NCBI RefSeq assembly: GCF_015234585.1
Contig: NZ_JADFCM010000001.1
Coordinates: 310,001 to 374,000, forward strand
DNA: 64,000 nucleotides
Source: Pseudalkalibacillus hwajinpoensis
Lineage (GTDB): Bacteria > Bacillota > Bacilli > Bacillales > Guptibacillaceae
Direction: 5' to 3'
Below, in pieces: positions 7,321 to 16,355 of the stretch. Both the position numbers and the translations under genes were made by a program. A model generated the notes under the pieces. The model was not told the DNA's origin, did not search any database, and worked only from the letters and a program-made list of their open reading frames with translations. Position 1 is the stretch's first letter. Each line of letters begins with the position of its first letter.

Positions 7321-7409
7321 TTCGATCAAACAAACTTAGCTTTTTGATAAATATTGGTCTTAAAAAGTTGGATTGCGGGAATAGTCAGAAAAAAAGGAGA
7401 GTGTTAAAT

Positions 7410-8177
7410 ATGAAGAAGGTAGCCGTTATAACAGGTGGTGGATCTGGCATTGGAGAAGCCGCAGCTAAACGCTTTGCAAAAGAAGGCGTTCGAGTTTGCT
7501 TATTTGATTTGAAGGAAAGTCGAGCTGAACAAGTGAAGGAGTCGATCGTAAAAAACGGCGGAGAGGCGTTTGTCCTTGATGTGGATGTGGCCGATGAAGA
7601 ACGAGTTACATATGGTTTGAAGCAAGTTGTTAAAAAATGGGGACGCATTGATATTCTGTTTAACAATGCAGGAATTAATGGCACACTGAATCCGATTGAA
7701 GAAATGAAGGTTGATGAGTGGGATCAGACGATTGAAACAAATTTAAGAAGTACTTTTCTAATGGTGAAACATACAATCCCTTATATGAAAGAAGAAGGAG
7801 GGAGTATCATTATTACTAGTTCCATAAATGGCAATCGGACTTTTTCGAACTTTGGTATGTCTGCTTATAGTACTTCAAAAGCAGGACAGGTAGCCTTTAT
7901 GAAAATGGCTGCTCTTGAACTAGCACAGTATCACATCCGCGTAAACGCTATTTGCCCTGGGGCAATCGAGACGAACATTGATCAAAACACAGACAAAAAA
8001 GATAGTGTAGAAGAAATTGAAATTCCAGTAGAATATCCTGAAGGAAGTCATCCGCTTGAGCAAAAACCAGGTTCGCCACAACAGGTGGCAGACGTCGTTT
8101 ACTTTCTAGCTTCTGATGCATCCAGTCATGTAACAGGGACAGAGATGTATGTAGATGGGGCGGAATCGCTGTTATAA
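7410..8177 (+). CDS. Short-chain dehydrogenase/reductase
   Basis: A 255-residue classical SDR, with TGGGSGIG at the N-terminus for NAD(P) binding, NNAG, and the catalytic Tyr153/Lys157 pair (YSTSK). The dinucleotide specificity and substrate cannot be fixed; glucose-1-dehydrogenase-like or 3-ketoacyl reductase-like annotations are both common for such proteins. The frame is open from 7344, but AAAAAGGAG followed by the ATG at 7410 gives the proper Rossmann N-terminus MKKVAVITGG. Downstream lies a VOC protein on the same strand at 71 bases. Its place after the sugar-acid locus suggests a role in the same oxidation pathway. Confidence 0.85.
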   Translation: MKKVAVITGGGSGIGEAAAKRFAKEGVRVCLFDLKESRAEQVKESIVKNGGEAFVLDVDVADEERVTYGLKQVVKKWGRIDILFNNAGINGTLNPIEEMKVDEWDQTIETNLRSTFLMVKHTIPYMKEEGGSIIITSSINGNRTFSNFGMSAYSTSKAGQVAFMKMAALELAQYHIRVNAICPGAIETNIDQNTDKKDSVEEIEIPVEYPEGSHPLEQKPGSPQQVADVVYFLASDASSHVTGTEMYVDGAESLL

Positions 8178-8248
8178 TGACTAGCTGCTCGGGTTTCTTA
8201 TTGACGACGCTCAATTGTCAGCTTATCGTTTAGGTTGAGGTGAAGCAG

Positions 8249-8635
8249 ATGTTTACTAAAGTGCACCATGTTGCAATTATTTGCGGAGATTACGAAAAAT
8301 CAAAGGAGTTCTATGTAGATACACTCGGTCTTAAGGTTATCGAGGAAACTTACAGAGAAGAACGAAATTCATACAAACTTGATCTTGCCGTCGGAGATCA
8401 TACGAGAATTGAATTATTTACATTCCCGAATGCGCCAGAGAGACCAAACTATCCTGAAGCAAAGGGACTAAGACATATCGCTTTTGAAGTATTAGACCTT
8501 GATAAGACCGTTAATCATCTAACAGAAAGAGGAGTATCTTCTATTGAAGATCTAAGAGTGGATGAGCTCACAATGAAGCGGTTCACCTTTTTCAGTGATC
8601 CGGATGGTCTACCGATCGAGCTGTACGAAAAATAA
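8249..8635 (+). CDS. VOC-family (glyoxalase-like) protein
   Basis: This 128-residue protein is a single vicinal-oxygen-chelate domain pair. VHHVAIIC, FYVDTLGLKVIEE, LRHIAFEV and DPDGLPIELYE are the typical elements, with His near residue 6, Glu in RIELF, His in RHIAF and Glu in IELYE as likely metal ligands. It resembles the YwkD/SMU1112c group of glyoxalase-like proteins of Firmicutes, whose substrate is mostly unknown. GAGGTG 6 bases upstream selects the ATG at 8249 over a GTG at 8240. It might detoxify a reactive aldehyde or act as an epimerase or lyase of the adjacent pathway; this is inference. Confidence 0.8.
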   Translation: MFTKVHHVAIICGDYEKSKEFYVDTLGLKVIEETYREERNSYKLDLAVGDHTRIELFTFPNAPERPNYPEAKGLRHIAFEVLDLDKTVNHLTERGVSSIEDLRVDELTMKRFTFFSDPDGLPIELYEK

Positions 8636-8690
8636 TGAAATTTTCTAAAAATAAGTTGATTACTTCCAAATCCTATGGCAAAATAGATCA

Positions 8691-8704
8691 TGAAAGCGTT
8701 TGCT
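8691..8704. promoter_or_regulatory. cre site (CcpA operator) before the amylopullulanase-like gene
   Basis: TGAAAGCGTTTGCT agrees fully with the cre consensus TGAAARCGYTTNCW. It lies 110 bases before the start at 8814. Confidence 0.75.
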
Positions 8705-8741
8705 TTAATTTGGAACAGTTAGCTTATTTTTTATTTGTAAC

Positions 8742-8786
8742 TGCAAACGGTTTCCTAAAATTTACGGTTTTGTGCAAACGGTTTCA
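8742..8786. promoter_or_regulatory. Tandem LacI/MalR-type operators
   Basis: GCAAACGGTTTC occurs twice, at 8743-8754 and 8774-8785, 31 bases apart or about three helical turns. The half-palindromic core AAACGGTTT is what LacI-family maltose regulators bind. They flank the probable promoter of the starch-degrading enzyme, suggesting a maltodextrin-responsive repressor encoded elsewhere. Confidence 0.6.
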
Positions 8787-8813
8787 CTAATTGTATTTTC
8801 AAGGGGGAAAAGG

Positions 8814-11800
8814 ATGAAAAGGGGTAATCGAAGGAGATTTTCACTGTCACTCGTCGTCGTTCTTTTGATTCAAATGCTTGCTGGAGCTATTCCTGGAGCA
8901 GTGAAAGCGGCAGCAGTTAGTCCTGTCATAGACGGATCATCAGCTACGTTTATTTATGAAGGAGATGGGAGCGAAGAATCGATCCTTGTTGCAGGTGATT
9001 TTACAAATTGGCAGGAAGGGGCACTTCCACTCGAGAAGGTAGATGACGTCTGGGAGTTAACGATAGATGATCTATCCGATGGACTTCATCAGTACAAATT
9101 TATCGTGGGAGATGAATGGATGAAAGATCCTTTAAATCCAAATGGTAGCGATAATAGTACCTTTACGATTGGCGAGGTGAAAGACGAACGAATTGTCACC
9201 CTTGTCGGCGATTTGCAGGACGAGCTAGGTGCTTCAAAGGAATGGGATCCAACAGCTGAGGAAACAAAGATGGAAGCCATGGGAGGAGGGTTTTATGAAT
9301 TCTCTGGTGAACTTCCAGCTGGGAGTTATGAATATAAAATAGCGATCAATCAATCTTGGGGAGAGAGCTATGGTGATGGTGGAAACAATCTTAAATTAAC
9401 AGTGGATGAGAAAACAAAAGTAACGTTTTATTATCATGATGGAACACATGCGATTGCAGATTCAACTACTTACACACCGCTAAAAGAAAAATCACCTAGA
9501 CTTGTTGGCTCGATCCAGCCTGCCATTGATGCAGGAGCAGAGTGGAGCCCTGATCAGTCAACAGCGCTTCTGACTGATGATCAATTTGATAATGTCTATT
9601 CCTTTACGACAAGCGTACCAAAAGGGAATTATGAGTATAAAGTGGTGCTTGGCGATAAATGGGGAGACGATTATCCAGCAGAGAATGCAAAGTTGAACGT
9701 CATTGAAAAGGCAGACGTCACGTTCTTTTTCAATGCCGATTCAAAAGAAGTAAGCACAGATTATAGTGCTGAAGGGTCAGATGGTGCAGTAAATAAGGGC
9801 AGTCTTCTACATAACTCATGGGAAGAAGCTTATCGTGCTCCGTTTGGTGCTGTGAAAGAAGGAAAGACGGTGACGCTACGTCTAGCAGCAAAGAAAGATG
9901 ATGTAGCGAAAGCCGACCTCTACATCAAGAATCAAAATACGGGTACAAGCAAGCTAATCTCAATGGAGAAGGCAGCTACAAATGATGGGAAAGATTTTTG
10001 GGAAGCGAAAGTAACGCCTGAAGAAAAAGGACTTTACGGCTATAAATTTATCGTGCGTGATGGTTCAGCAAAAGCGGAGTATGGAGAAGATACGAAGCAA
10101 GGAGCGGCTGGAAAAGCAGTTGATACGAATGCTGAACTTTATCAATTAACGGTCTTCGATCCAGGATACGAAACGCCAGACTGGATGAAAGAAGCTGTGG
10201 TGTATCAAATTTTCCCTGATCGATTTAATAATGGAAATGAAGAAAACGATGATGCAAAGGAAACCGCACGTGGTCATGAACCAATTGAGCACCAGGAGTG
10301 GGGAGAGCTTCCCGATAATCCAAGGCTTTCGGACAGTGCAGATTATGATGGAGATAAGATATGGAGTAACGATTTCTTTGGTGGGGATATCGAAGGCATT
10401 CAAAAGAAGCTTGATTATATTCAATCCCTTGGTGTAAATACCCTTTATTTAAATCCAATTGCGAAGGCAGCATCAAATCATAAATATGATGCAGCGGATT
10501 GGAAAACGATTGATCCAATGTTTGGAACACCTGAGGAATTTAAAGCATTTACCGATGAACTTGAAAAACGTGACATGCACCTGATTATGGATGGCGTATT
10601 TAATCATGTTGGGGATGACTCCATCTACTTTGATCGCTATGGTAAGTACGATGTCGTTGGGGCTTATGAATATTGGTCTCGTATTTATGACCTAATGAAT
10701 AACGAGGGCATGAGTGAAAAAGATGCGAAAGTAGAAGCACGAAAACAGCTTGAAAAAGAAGGCCAAACGTTTAATGACGAATATGGCTTTCATAACTGGT
10801 TTAATATCAAAAATGAAAAAGTGAAGGATGAGAATGGGAAGGAACGCTACGACTATCAGGCGTGGTGGGGATATGATTCTCTTCCTGAAATCAAAAGCGT
10901 TGAAGGAGACGCAGTTGATTATGATAGTGAGTTAAACAATGAGAAATTCTCTGATTACATTATGTATGACAAAGATTCTGTATCGAAATCATGGTTAACA
11001 AATGGGGCTTCCGGATGGCGCCTTGATGTCGCAAATGAAGTCGATATGGAATTCTGGCGTGAGTTCCGTGATGAATTGAAATCTGAAGAAATGGCCGGTG
11101 CCGGAGCAACGCTGAAGGATGGGGAAGAGCCGCTGATTCTAGGTGAGATCTGGGATGACGCATCAAAATACTTCCTTGGGGATCAATATGATTCCGTGAT
11201 GAACTATCGTTTCGAAGGTGCTATTCTTGATTTCTTGAAAAATGGGAATGCAGCAAGTACAGATGAGAAGTTGATGGCAGTACAGGAGGATTACCCTGAT
11301 GAGGCGTTTCATGCGCTCATGAATTTAATGGGGTCTCATGATACGCCGCGTGCAATCTATGTACTTGGTGGCGGAACTGACACGTATGAACGAGCTGAGT
11401 TTGATCCGAATTACGATCACGAGATTGGCGTGCAGCGCTTAAAGCTAGCTGCGGTTCTGCAAATGGGTTACCCAGGTGCCCCAACGATTTATTCCGGTGA
11501 TGAAGCAGGTGTAACGGGTTCTAAAGACCCTGATGATCGTCGCACGTATCCGTGGGGAGATGAAAATGCAGAGTTAGTAAAGCACTATCAAGCTGCAGGA
11601 GCTGTTCGTACTGAAAATGCAGATCTTCTTGCATACGGGAAGCTCACAACCCTGCATGCAGACGGGGATGTCTATGCTTTTGCTCGTACGAATGATGACG
11701 GTGCAGCAATCATTGCAGTGAACCGCGGTACCAAGGCGCAAACGATCGAGCTAAATGTGAAGGAAGTTGTGAAAAACAACATTTCATTTACAGATGGACT

Positions 11801-14327
11801 CGCGAAAGATGACAGCGTAACGGTGAAGGATGGTAAGGTTTCGGTAACGATTCCTGCGATGACTGGCCGCATGCTAATAGCTGATGAAGGTCAGAATTTT
11901 GAGCGACCAAAAGCGGCTAGCGATTTGAAAGTTTCTGCTGGAGAAGGAAGAGCAACCCTTTCTTGGACAGGAGATGCAGCGAAATACAAAGTGTATCGCT
12001 CAACGCTACAAGGGGCGATGTATGAAGAAGTGAGTGTAACGGAAGATAAGGAACTTACCGTTGATGGATTAACTAATGGCCACTCTTACTTTTTTGCCGT
12101 AACGGCGATCGATGAGGATGGCAATGAATCGGTAAAAGTGGAAACGAAGGAACCAACGATTCCGCACATCGAGTGGAAAGAAGGAAAATACGAAATTTCT
12201 TCAGTTTCAGTCATTGATGATCAAGTGTTGGATTTATCAAACACTTTCGCAATCGAAGCAAGTGTGAAAATAGATGGTGCAACGGAATCAAGTCTTGCAG
12301 AAGGATTAATTGGAAAACTTCAAGTGAAGCGTGACGGTGAGTGGCAAGAGTCTAAAGCGACTTACACGGGACAGGAAGAAGAGGCTAATGGATTTAAAGC
12401 GGAATTCCGCCCAATTGAGAAAGGGACGTACGCCTACCGACTAGCTTTTTCAACTGACCGTGGTGCTACGTGGAAAACAACGAATACTGAAGAAGTCACG
12501 TTCTCTCAAAATCAGGAGGATACGAAGGCCCCTGCAGATGCTGTGAAGCTTGAAGAGCCGTTAAAGGAATCTGGACAGGTAACATTAAACTGGGCACTTG
12601 AAGGAGCAGACACCCCTTACTTATTAGCGGTTGAGCGGGATGGTCAAACGGTTGAACTTCTAGATAATGCAGAAGCGGTGACGTACACCGACTTCGCTGT
12701 TGAGAACGGCAAAGCGTACACCTATCGCATCGTAGCGTATGACAAAGCTGGAAATCAAACCGCTTCTAATAAAGTAACGGTAACTCCGGATATTGTGATG
12801 GTAGACGTAACATTTAAAGTGCATGCGCCTGACGATACACCGCTTAGCGCAAAAGTAACGATGCCTGGTGATCAAAATGGGTGGAGTACAAGTGCATGGG
12901 AAATGTCTCGTAATGGAGCGGTATCACCGGATTGGGAACTACAAAAATCTTTTCCAGAAGGAACGGTCTTAACGTACAAATATGCAAAAGGGGAGTCATG
13001 GGATCAGGAAGGACTTGCCGACCATACGCGTAATGATAAGTCTGATGATGACGTCAGCTTCTATGGTTACGGAGCAGAAGGTACAGATCTTAAAGTGACG
13101 GTAACTAACCAGGGCAGTAATAAAATGGTTGTACAAGATGAAATTTTCCGTTGGATCGATATGCCCGTTGTCGTAAACTCTCCTGAAAATGGTGCCGTCG
13201 TGGAAGGCGATACGGTAACTTTTAAAGGAAATGCGATCAAAGAAGGAAACCTAACAATTAATGGTGAGAAAGTAAAAGTGAATGAAGATATGACGTTCAC
13301 ACATGAAGTAAAGCTAGTAAATGGTGAAAATGAAATACCAATTACAATTGAACCATCTGAAGAAAATAAATCTAAGATTTTCAATAACGATGGTGGAGCG
13401 ATTGGAAAGAATACGAAGAAATATACGTGGAAAGTAACATCTGATGCTGGTGAAGCGGAATCGAAGGAACCAGTGAGGATATTTGGAGATAATCGCTATG
13501 ATACAGCTGTTGAGATCTCAAAAGAAGGATGGGACGAAGCGGATACTGTTGTTATTGCACGAGGAGATAACTTTGCAGATGCGCTAGCAGGGGCACCACT
13601 CGCGTATAAATTAGATGCACCTATTCTTTTAACGCGTGAAAAGGGGCTTGAGAAATCGGTCATAAGCGAAATTAAGCGCCTTGGTGCGAAGAAAGCGATT
13701 ATTCTTGGCGGGACATCAGCCGTACCGAAATTTATCGCTTATCAGTTAGAAGGACTCGATTTGAAAGTGAAACGAATTTACGGAGATGATCGTTTCGAAA
13801 CAGCTGCTAATATCCAGGCGAGTCTTGGTGGCAATCCTGATAAAGCTGTCGTAGCAAGTGGGATGAACTTCCCTGATGCTCTTTCTGCCGCATCTTACGC
13901 AGCAGAAAATGGCTATCCGATTTTATTTACGAAACAAGACACTGTTCCAAAAGCAACGGAAGTAGCCCTTCGCAGTGTCGACCAGGCGATCGTCGCTGGT
14001 GGTGAAGCAGTGGTTAGTGAGAAAGCGTTCAGCAAGCTACCGGATGCGAAGCGCTATGCAGGTGAAAATCGTTTTGGTACAGCGGCGTCAATAGCAACTG
14101 AACTTAACCCATCTCAGCACGTGTTCATCGCAACAGGCATGGACTTTGCTGATGCGTTAACAGGTTCCGTTCTAGCTGCTAAACAAGAGGCGGCGATGCT
14201 TCTTGTAAAGCCAGATGAATTGCCTTCTGAAACATCTGAAGCCATGGAAGAACTAAAAGCAGATACGTACACTATTTTAGGTGGAGCCAATGCGGTTAGT
14301 GATGATGTGGTGGAGGGAGTGAAGTAG
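8814..14327 (+). CDS. Cell-wall-bound GH13 amylopullulanase-like enzyme with CWB2 repeats
   Basis: This is a secreted multidomain starch hydrolase of 1837 residues. After a signal peptide (1-33) come a CBM48-like starch-binding module (about 35-120), two X25-type pullulanase modules (about 122-320), a GH13 N-terminal domain, and the (beta/alpha)8 catalytic domain from about 455. Catalytic regions are DGVFNHV (593-599), GWRLDVANE with nucleophile Asp738, ILGEIWDD with acid/base Glu778, and GSHDTPR with Asp843. Then follow a C-domain, two FN3 domains, a CBM20-like module (about 1329-1445), an Ig-like domain and three cell-wall-binding type 2 repeats (1554-1837). ATG 8814 has AAGGGGG and AAAAGG before it; upstream lie cre and MalR-like sites. 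Debranching versus alpha-1,4 cleavage cannot be decided. Confidence 0.9.
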   Translation: MKRGNRRRFSLSLVVVLLIQMLAGAIPGAVKAAAVSPVIDGSSATFIYEGDGSEESILVAGDFTNWQEGALPLEKVDDVWELTIDDLSDGLHQYKFIVGDEWMKDPLNPNGSDNSTFTIGEVKDERIVTLVGDLQDELGASKEWDPTAEETKMEAMGGGFYEFSGELPAGSYEYKIAINQSWGESYGDGGNNLKLTVDEKTKVTFYYHDGTHAIADSTTYTPLKEKSPRLVGSIQPAIDAGAEWSPDQSTALLTDDQFDNVYSFTTSVPKGNYEYKVVLGDKWGDDYPAENAKLNVIEKADVTFFFNADSKEVSTDYSAEGSDGAVNKGSLLHNSWEEAYRAPFGAVKEGKTVTLRLAAKKDDVAKADLYIKNQNTGTSKLISMEKAATNDGKDFWEAKVTPEEKGLYGYKFIVRDGSAKAEYGEDTKQGAAGKAVDTNAELYQLTVFDPGYETPDWMKEAVVYQIFPDRFNNGNEENDDAKETARGHEPIEHQEWGELPDNPRLSDSADYDGDKIWSNDFFGGDIEGIQKKLDYIQSLGVNTLYLNPIAKAASNHKYDAADWKTIDPMFGTPEEFKAFTDELEKRDMHLIMDGVFNHVGDDSIYFDRYGKYDVVGAYEYWSRIYDLMNNEGMSEKDAKVEARKQLEKEGQTFNDEYGFHNWFNIKNEKVKDENGKERYDYQAWWGYDSLPEIKSVEGDAVDYDSELNNEKFSDYIMYDKDSVSKSWLTNGASGWRLDVANEVDMEFWREFRDELKSEEMAGAGATLKDGEEPLILGEIWDDASKYFLGDQYDSVMNYRFEGAILDFLKNGNAASTDEKLMAVQEDYPDEAFHALMNLMGSHDTPRAIYVLGGGTDTYERAEFDPNYDHEIGVQRLKLAAVLQMGYPGAPTIYSGDEAGVTGSKDPDDRRTYPWGDENAELVKHYQAAGAVRTENADLLAYGKLTTLHADGDVYAFARTNDDGAAIIAVNRGTKAQTIELNVKEVVKNNISFTDGLAKDDSVTVKDGKVSVTIPAMTGRMLIADEGQNFERPKAASDLKVSAGEGRATLSWTGDAAKYKVYRSTLQGAMYEEVSVTEDKELTVDGLTNGHSYFFAVTAIDEDGNESVKVETKEPTIPHIEWKEGKYEISSVSVIDDQVLDLSNTFAIEASVKIDGATESSLAEGLIGKLQVKRDGEWQESKATYTGQEEEANGFKAEFRPIEKGTYAYRLAFSTDRGATWKTTNTEEVTFSQNQEDTKAPADAVKLEEPLKESGQVTLNWALEGADTPYLLAVERDGQTVELLDNAEAVTYTDFAVENGKAYTYRIVAYDKAGNQTASNKVTVTPDIVMVDVTFKVHAPDDTPLSAKVTMPGDQNGWSTSAWEMSRNGAVSPDWELQKSFPEGTVLTYKYAKGESWDQEGLADHTRNDKSDDDVSFYGYGAEGTDLKVTVTNQGSNKMVVQDEIFRWIDMPVVVNSPENGAVVEGDTVTFKGNAIKEGNLTINGEKVKVNEDMTFTHEVKLVNGENEIPITIEPSEENKSKIFNNDGGAIGKNTKKYTWKVTSDAGEAESKEPVRIFGDNRYDTAVEISKEGWDEADTVVIARGDNFADALAGAPLAYKLDAPILLTREKGLEKSVISEIKRLGAKKAIILGGTSAVPKFIAYQLEGLDLKVKRIYGDDRFETAANIQASLGGNPDKAVVASGMNFPDALSAASYAAENGYPILFTKQDTVPKATEVALRSVDQAIVAGGEAVVSEKAFSKLPDAKRYAGENRFGTAASIATELNPSQHVFIATGMDFADALTGSVLAAKQEAAMLLVKPDELPSETSEAMEELKADTYTILGGANAVSDDVVEGVK

Positions 14328-14339
14328 GCAATGCTTACT

Positions 14340-14413
14340 GGGGTCAGGCTCGCGCCTGACCCCATCAAAAGACAAAAGCTTTGAAAGTGTCCGCCTCAGG
14401 TGGACACTTCTTT
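14340..14413 (+). repeat. Composite REP element: palindrome, linker, second hairpin
   Basis: GGGGTCAGGC (14340-14349), loop TCGC, GCCTGACCCC (14354-14363). The linker contains AAAAGACAAAA. The second hairpin has AAGTGTCC (14385-14392) and GGACACTT (14402-14409), then CTTTT. It lies 13 bases after the amylopullulanase-like stop and can act as its terminator. Confidence 0.85.
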
Positions 14414-14470
14414 TAATCCAAATGTCTCTTCAATTGCATTGAACCTATAGTGGGTAAGGGTTGAACGGTA

Positions 14471-14520
14471 GTAGGTGAATGAGGGGGTTAAGTACGTACC
14501 TGTCCTCCTCATTCACGCCT
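14471..14520. repeat. Divergent REP-like hairpin upstream of the RAYT gene
   Basis: GTGAATGAGG (14475-14484) pairs with CCTCATTCAC (14507-14516). The enclosed GGGTTAAGTACGTACCTGTCC is a diverged copy of the REP core, and GTAG sits at the 5' foot (14471-14474). It ends 161 bases before the RAYT gene. Confidence 0.65.
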
Positions 14521-14677
14521 ATTACTTCCCCCCTCATTTTCCTTCAAGTGAATTAAAAAATATTTCTGAATAATTTACAAATTAACTATTCCCAAATTCT
14601 TGAAAGGTGGTATACTACAATTATTAACCCCGATATGGTAGAAATTCCCCATTTTCCTTACTAAAGGAGCAATTCGA

Positions 14678-15295
14678 ATGGCTCGTAAGAAACGCAATTG
14701 GTTCCCTGGTGCTAAGTACCATATTATCTGTCGAGGGAATCGAAAAGGACCACTTTTTGAAGAGCGTATTGATCGTCTGAAGTACTTATTACTTTTAGAA
14801 CAAGCTCGTCTCGTTTTTCCGTTTCGCCTACACGCATACTGTCTCATGACTAACCATGTGCATCTCTCCATCGAAACCTTCGATCATCCCCCTGGTGAAA
14901 TCATGAAAGTAATCAACTCCAACTATGCAAGATATTTCAACGACAAATATGAGTACACAGGACATGTCTTTCAAGGTCGCTATTTCGCTGAACTTCTCGA
15001 TTCGATTGATTATGAAATTGACGTGAGTAAATACATCCACCTTAATCCAGTTAAAGCTCGTATGGTAGTAAAGCCAGCGGACTATATGTGGAGCAGTTAT
15101 CGTGCGTACATTTCTGATCGCAAGAATCCACACGCTTCCCCAGATTACATACTCTCACTTTTTCAGGAACCTTCCCGGGAAGCTTACCAGCGTTATGTCG
15201 AGAATAGTGAACCCTCAACACCACCAGACCTTGTTAAACAATGGCCAGAGCGAAAAGGTAGCAAAGTGTATGTGCTCTCCAAACTTCCAGAGTAA
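14678..15295 (+). CDS. REP-associated tyrosine transposase (RAYT, Y1/HUH)
   Basis: This is a 205-residue Y1-type single-strand transposase related to IS200/IS605 TnpA. The histidine pair of the HUH motif is in TNHVHLSIE (His60 and His62), and the probable nucleophile is Tyr119 in KYIHLNPVKARMV; the N-terminal ARKKRNWFPGAKYHIICRG is typical of RAYTs. RAYTs are domesticated, usually single-copy, and act on REP palindromes elsewhere in the genome. No insertion-sequence ends or duplicate copy flank it here, while many GGGGTCAGGC palindromes occur in the same window, so it is the best candidate for the enzyme that spread them. AAAGGAG precedes the ATG. Confidence 0.88.
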   Translation: MARKKRNWFPGAKYHIICRGNRKGPLFEERIDRLKYLLLLEQARLVFPFRLHAYCLMTNHVHLSIETFDHPPGEIMKVINSNYARYFNDKYEYTGHVFQGRYFAELLDSIDYEIDVSKYIHLNPVKARMVVKPADYMWSSYRAYISDRKNPHASPDYILSLFQEPSREAYQRYVENSEPSTPPDLVKQWPERKGSKVYVLSKLPE

Positions 15296-15347
15296 CGATG
15301 GGAAAAGATCCCGCCATAAAAATTAATCACGAAAGAGAAGTGAACGA

Positions 15348-16226
15348 ATGGAGCGCTGGATCTGGCTAAGTTCGATTCCGCATGTGGGTCCGGTGACACA
15401 AAAAAAGCTGTTGACCGCTTTCGGAACTCCTGAACGAGTCTATGATGCCTCTCTCTCTGAACTCCAGAATGTCCGTGGAATCTCTCGCCTTGCACGCGAA
15501 GCAATAATGGCTACCCGTTCACTTGAGAAACCAAAGCGCGTTCTCGAACTTGTTCAGCAAAAGGAGATCTGGCTATTACCCCGAGATGACCCGCTTTACC
15601 CTGTATATGCAAAAAATGTTCCTGAATCGCCCGTTCTCTTATATTACAAAGGTCATATCAAGCCAAGCTTACCTTCTGTCGCAATAGTTGGTTCCCGTTC
15701 TTGTTCTAATCAGGCGCGACGTGCTGCGAAAGAGTTATCCACCAAACTCTCAAGCCTGAACATCCCTGTTATTAGTGGTCTCGCTAAAGGAATCGATCAT
15801 GCTGCTCACACTGCCTGCCTCGCAAATTGTGGGCAACCGATTGCTTTTGTTGCAAATGGAGTTGATACTTGTTACCCGAAAGAGCACCGCTCGCTCTTCG
15901 AAGCAATATCAATTGAAGGCGCTGTCATATCGCAGTATCCACCTGGCACAGTACCTACACCAAAGCAATTTATTCAGCGAAATGCGTTAATCAGTGCGTG
16001 GTCAAGTCATGTCGTGATTATGGAAGCTAAAGTGAAAAGTGGTGCTATGACGACAGCTCACTTTGCGCGGAAGCAAGCAAGAAACGTCTCTGTTTTCAAT
16101 AGCAATGATGCTCGATTTAGGCAGGGGACAAACTGTCTAATGAAGCAAGGTATACGTCCTTATATTGATTTTCATTCAATTGAAAACGAATTAGAAAACC
16201 CATATACTCTTGAGTCACCAAACTAG
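15348..16226 (+). CDS. DprA/Smf-family DNA-processing protein
   Basis: This 292-residue protein has the DprA fold: a helical HhH-like N-terminal region (residues 1-65; SSIPHVGPVTQKKLLTAFG) and the Rossmann-like DNA-binding domain with VAIVGSRSCS, the motif ISGLAKGIDHAAHTACL, ANGVDTCYPKEH and the FIQRNALISAWSSHVVIMEA stretch. DprA loads RecA on single-stranded DNA during transformation. The usual C-terminal winged helix is short or missing. It follows the RAYT gene by 52 bases on the same strand, whereas the standard dprA of Bacillaceae is next to sucD/topA, so this is probably an additional copy. Whether it serves transformation, transposition or defence cannot be told. Confidence 0.82.
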   Translation: MERWIWLSSIPHVGPVTQKKLLTAFGTPERVYDASLSELQNVRGISRLAREAIMATRSLEKPKRVLELVQQKEIWLLPRDDPLYPVYAKNVPESPVLLYYKGHIKPSLPSVAIVGSRSCSNQARRAAKELSTKLSSLNIPVISGLAKGIDHAAHTACLANCGQPIAFVANGVDTCYPKEHRSLFEAISIEGAVISQYPPGTVPTPKQFIQRNALISAWSSHVVIMEAKVKSGAMTTAHFARKQARNVSVFNSNDARFRQGTNCLMKQGIRPYIDFHSIENELENPYTLESPN

Positions 16227-16355
16227 TATACTCCTCGCTAGACTAACGTGTAATGATCCCTCAAGGATCTTCAAGATCATCTCCCCGACTAGAGCATGAT
16301 GGATCCAACCCATCAGGGAAGAGATGTAAGAAAGAAGAAGATAAACCTGCCTCTT

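Larger units (their letters stand above)
14328..14677. other. Intergenic region with composite REP element and RAYT leader hairpin
   Basis: The 350 bases between the amylase-like gene and the RAYT gene hold a composite two-hairpin element (14340-14413) and a REP-like long hairpin (14471-14520). The remainder (about 14521-14677) has the RAYT promoter and ribosome binding site (AAAGGAG at 14663-14669) but nothing else recognisable. Confidence 0.7.

Noticed and set aside
14678..15295. Complete IS200/IS605 insertion sequence
   Set aside because: No second gene (tnpB), no matching left and right ends and only one copy seen; the protein is of the RAYT type.
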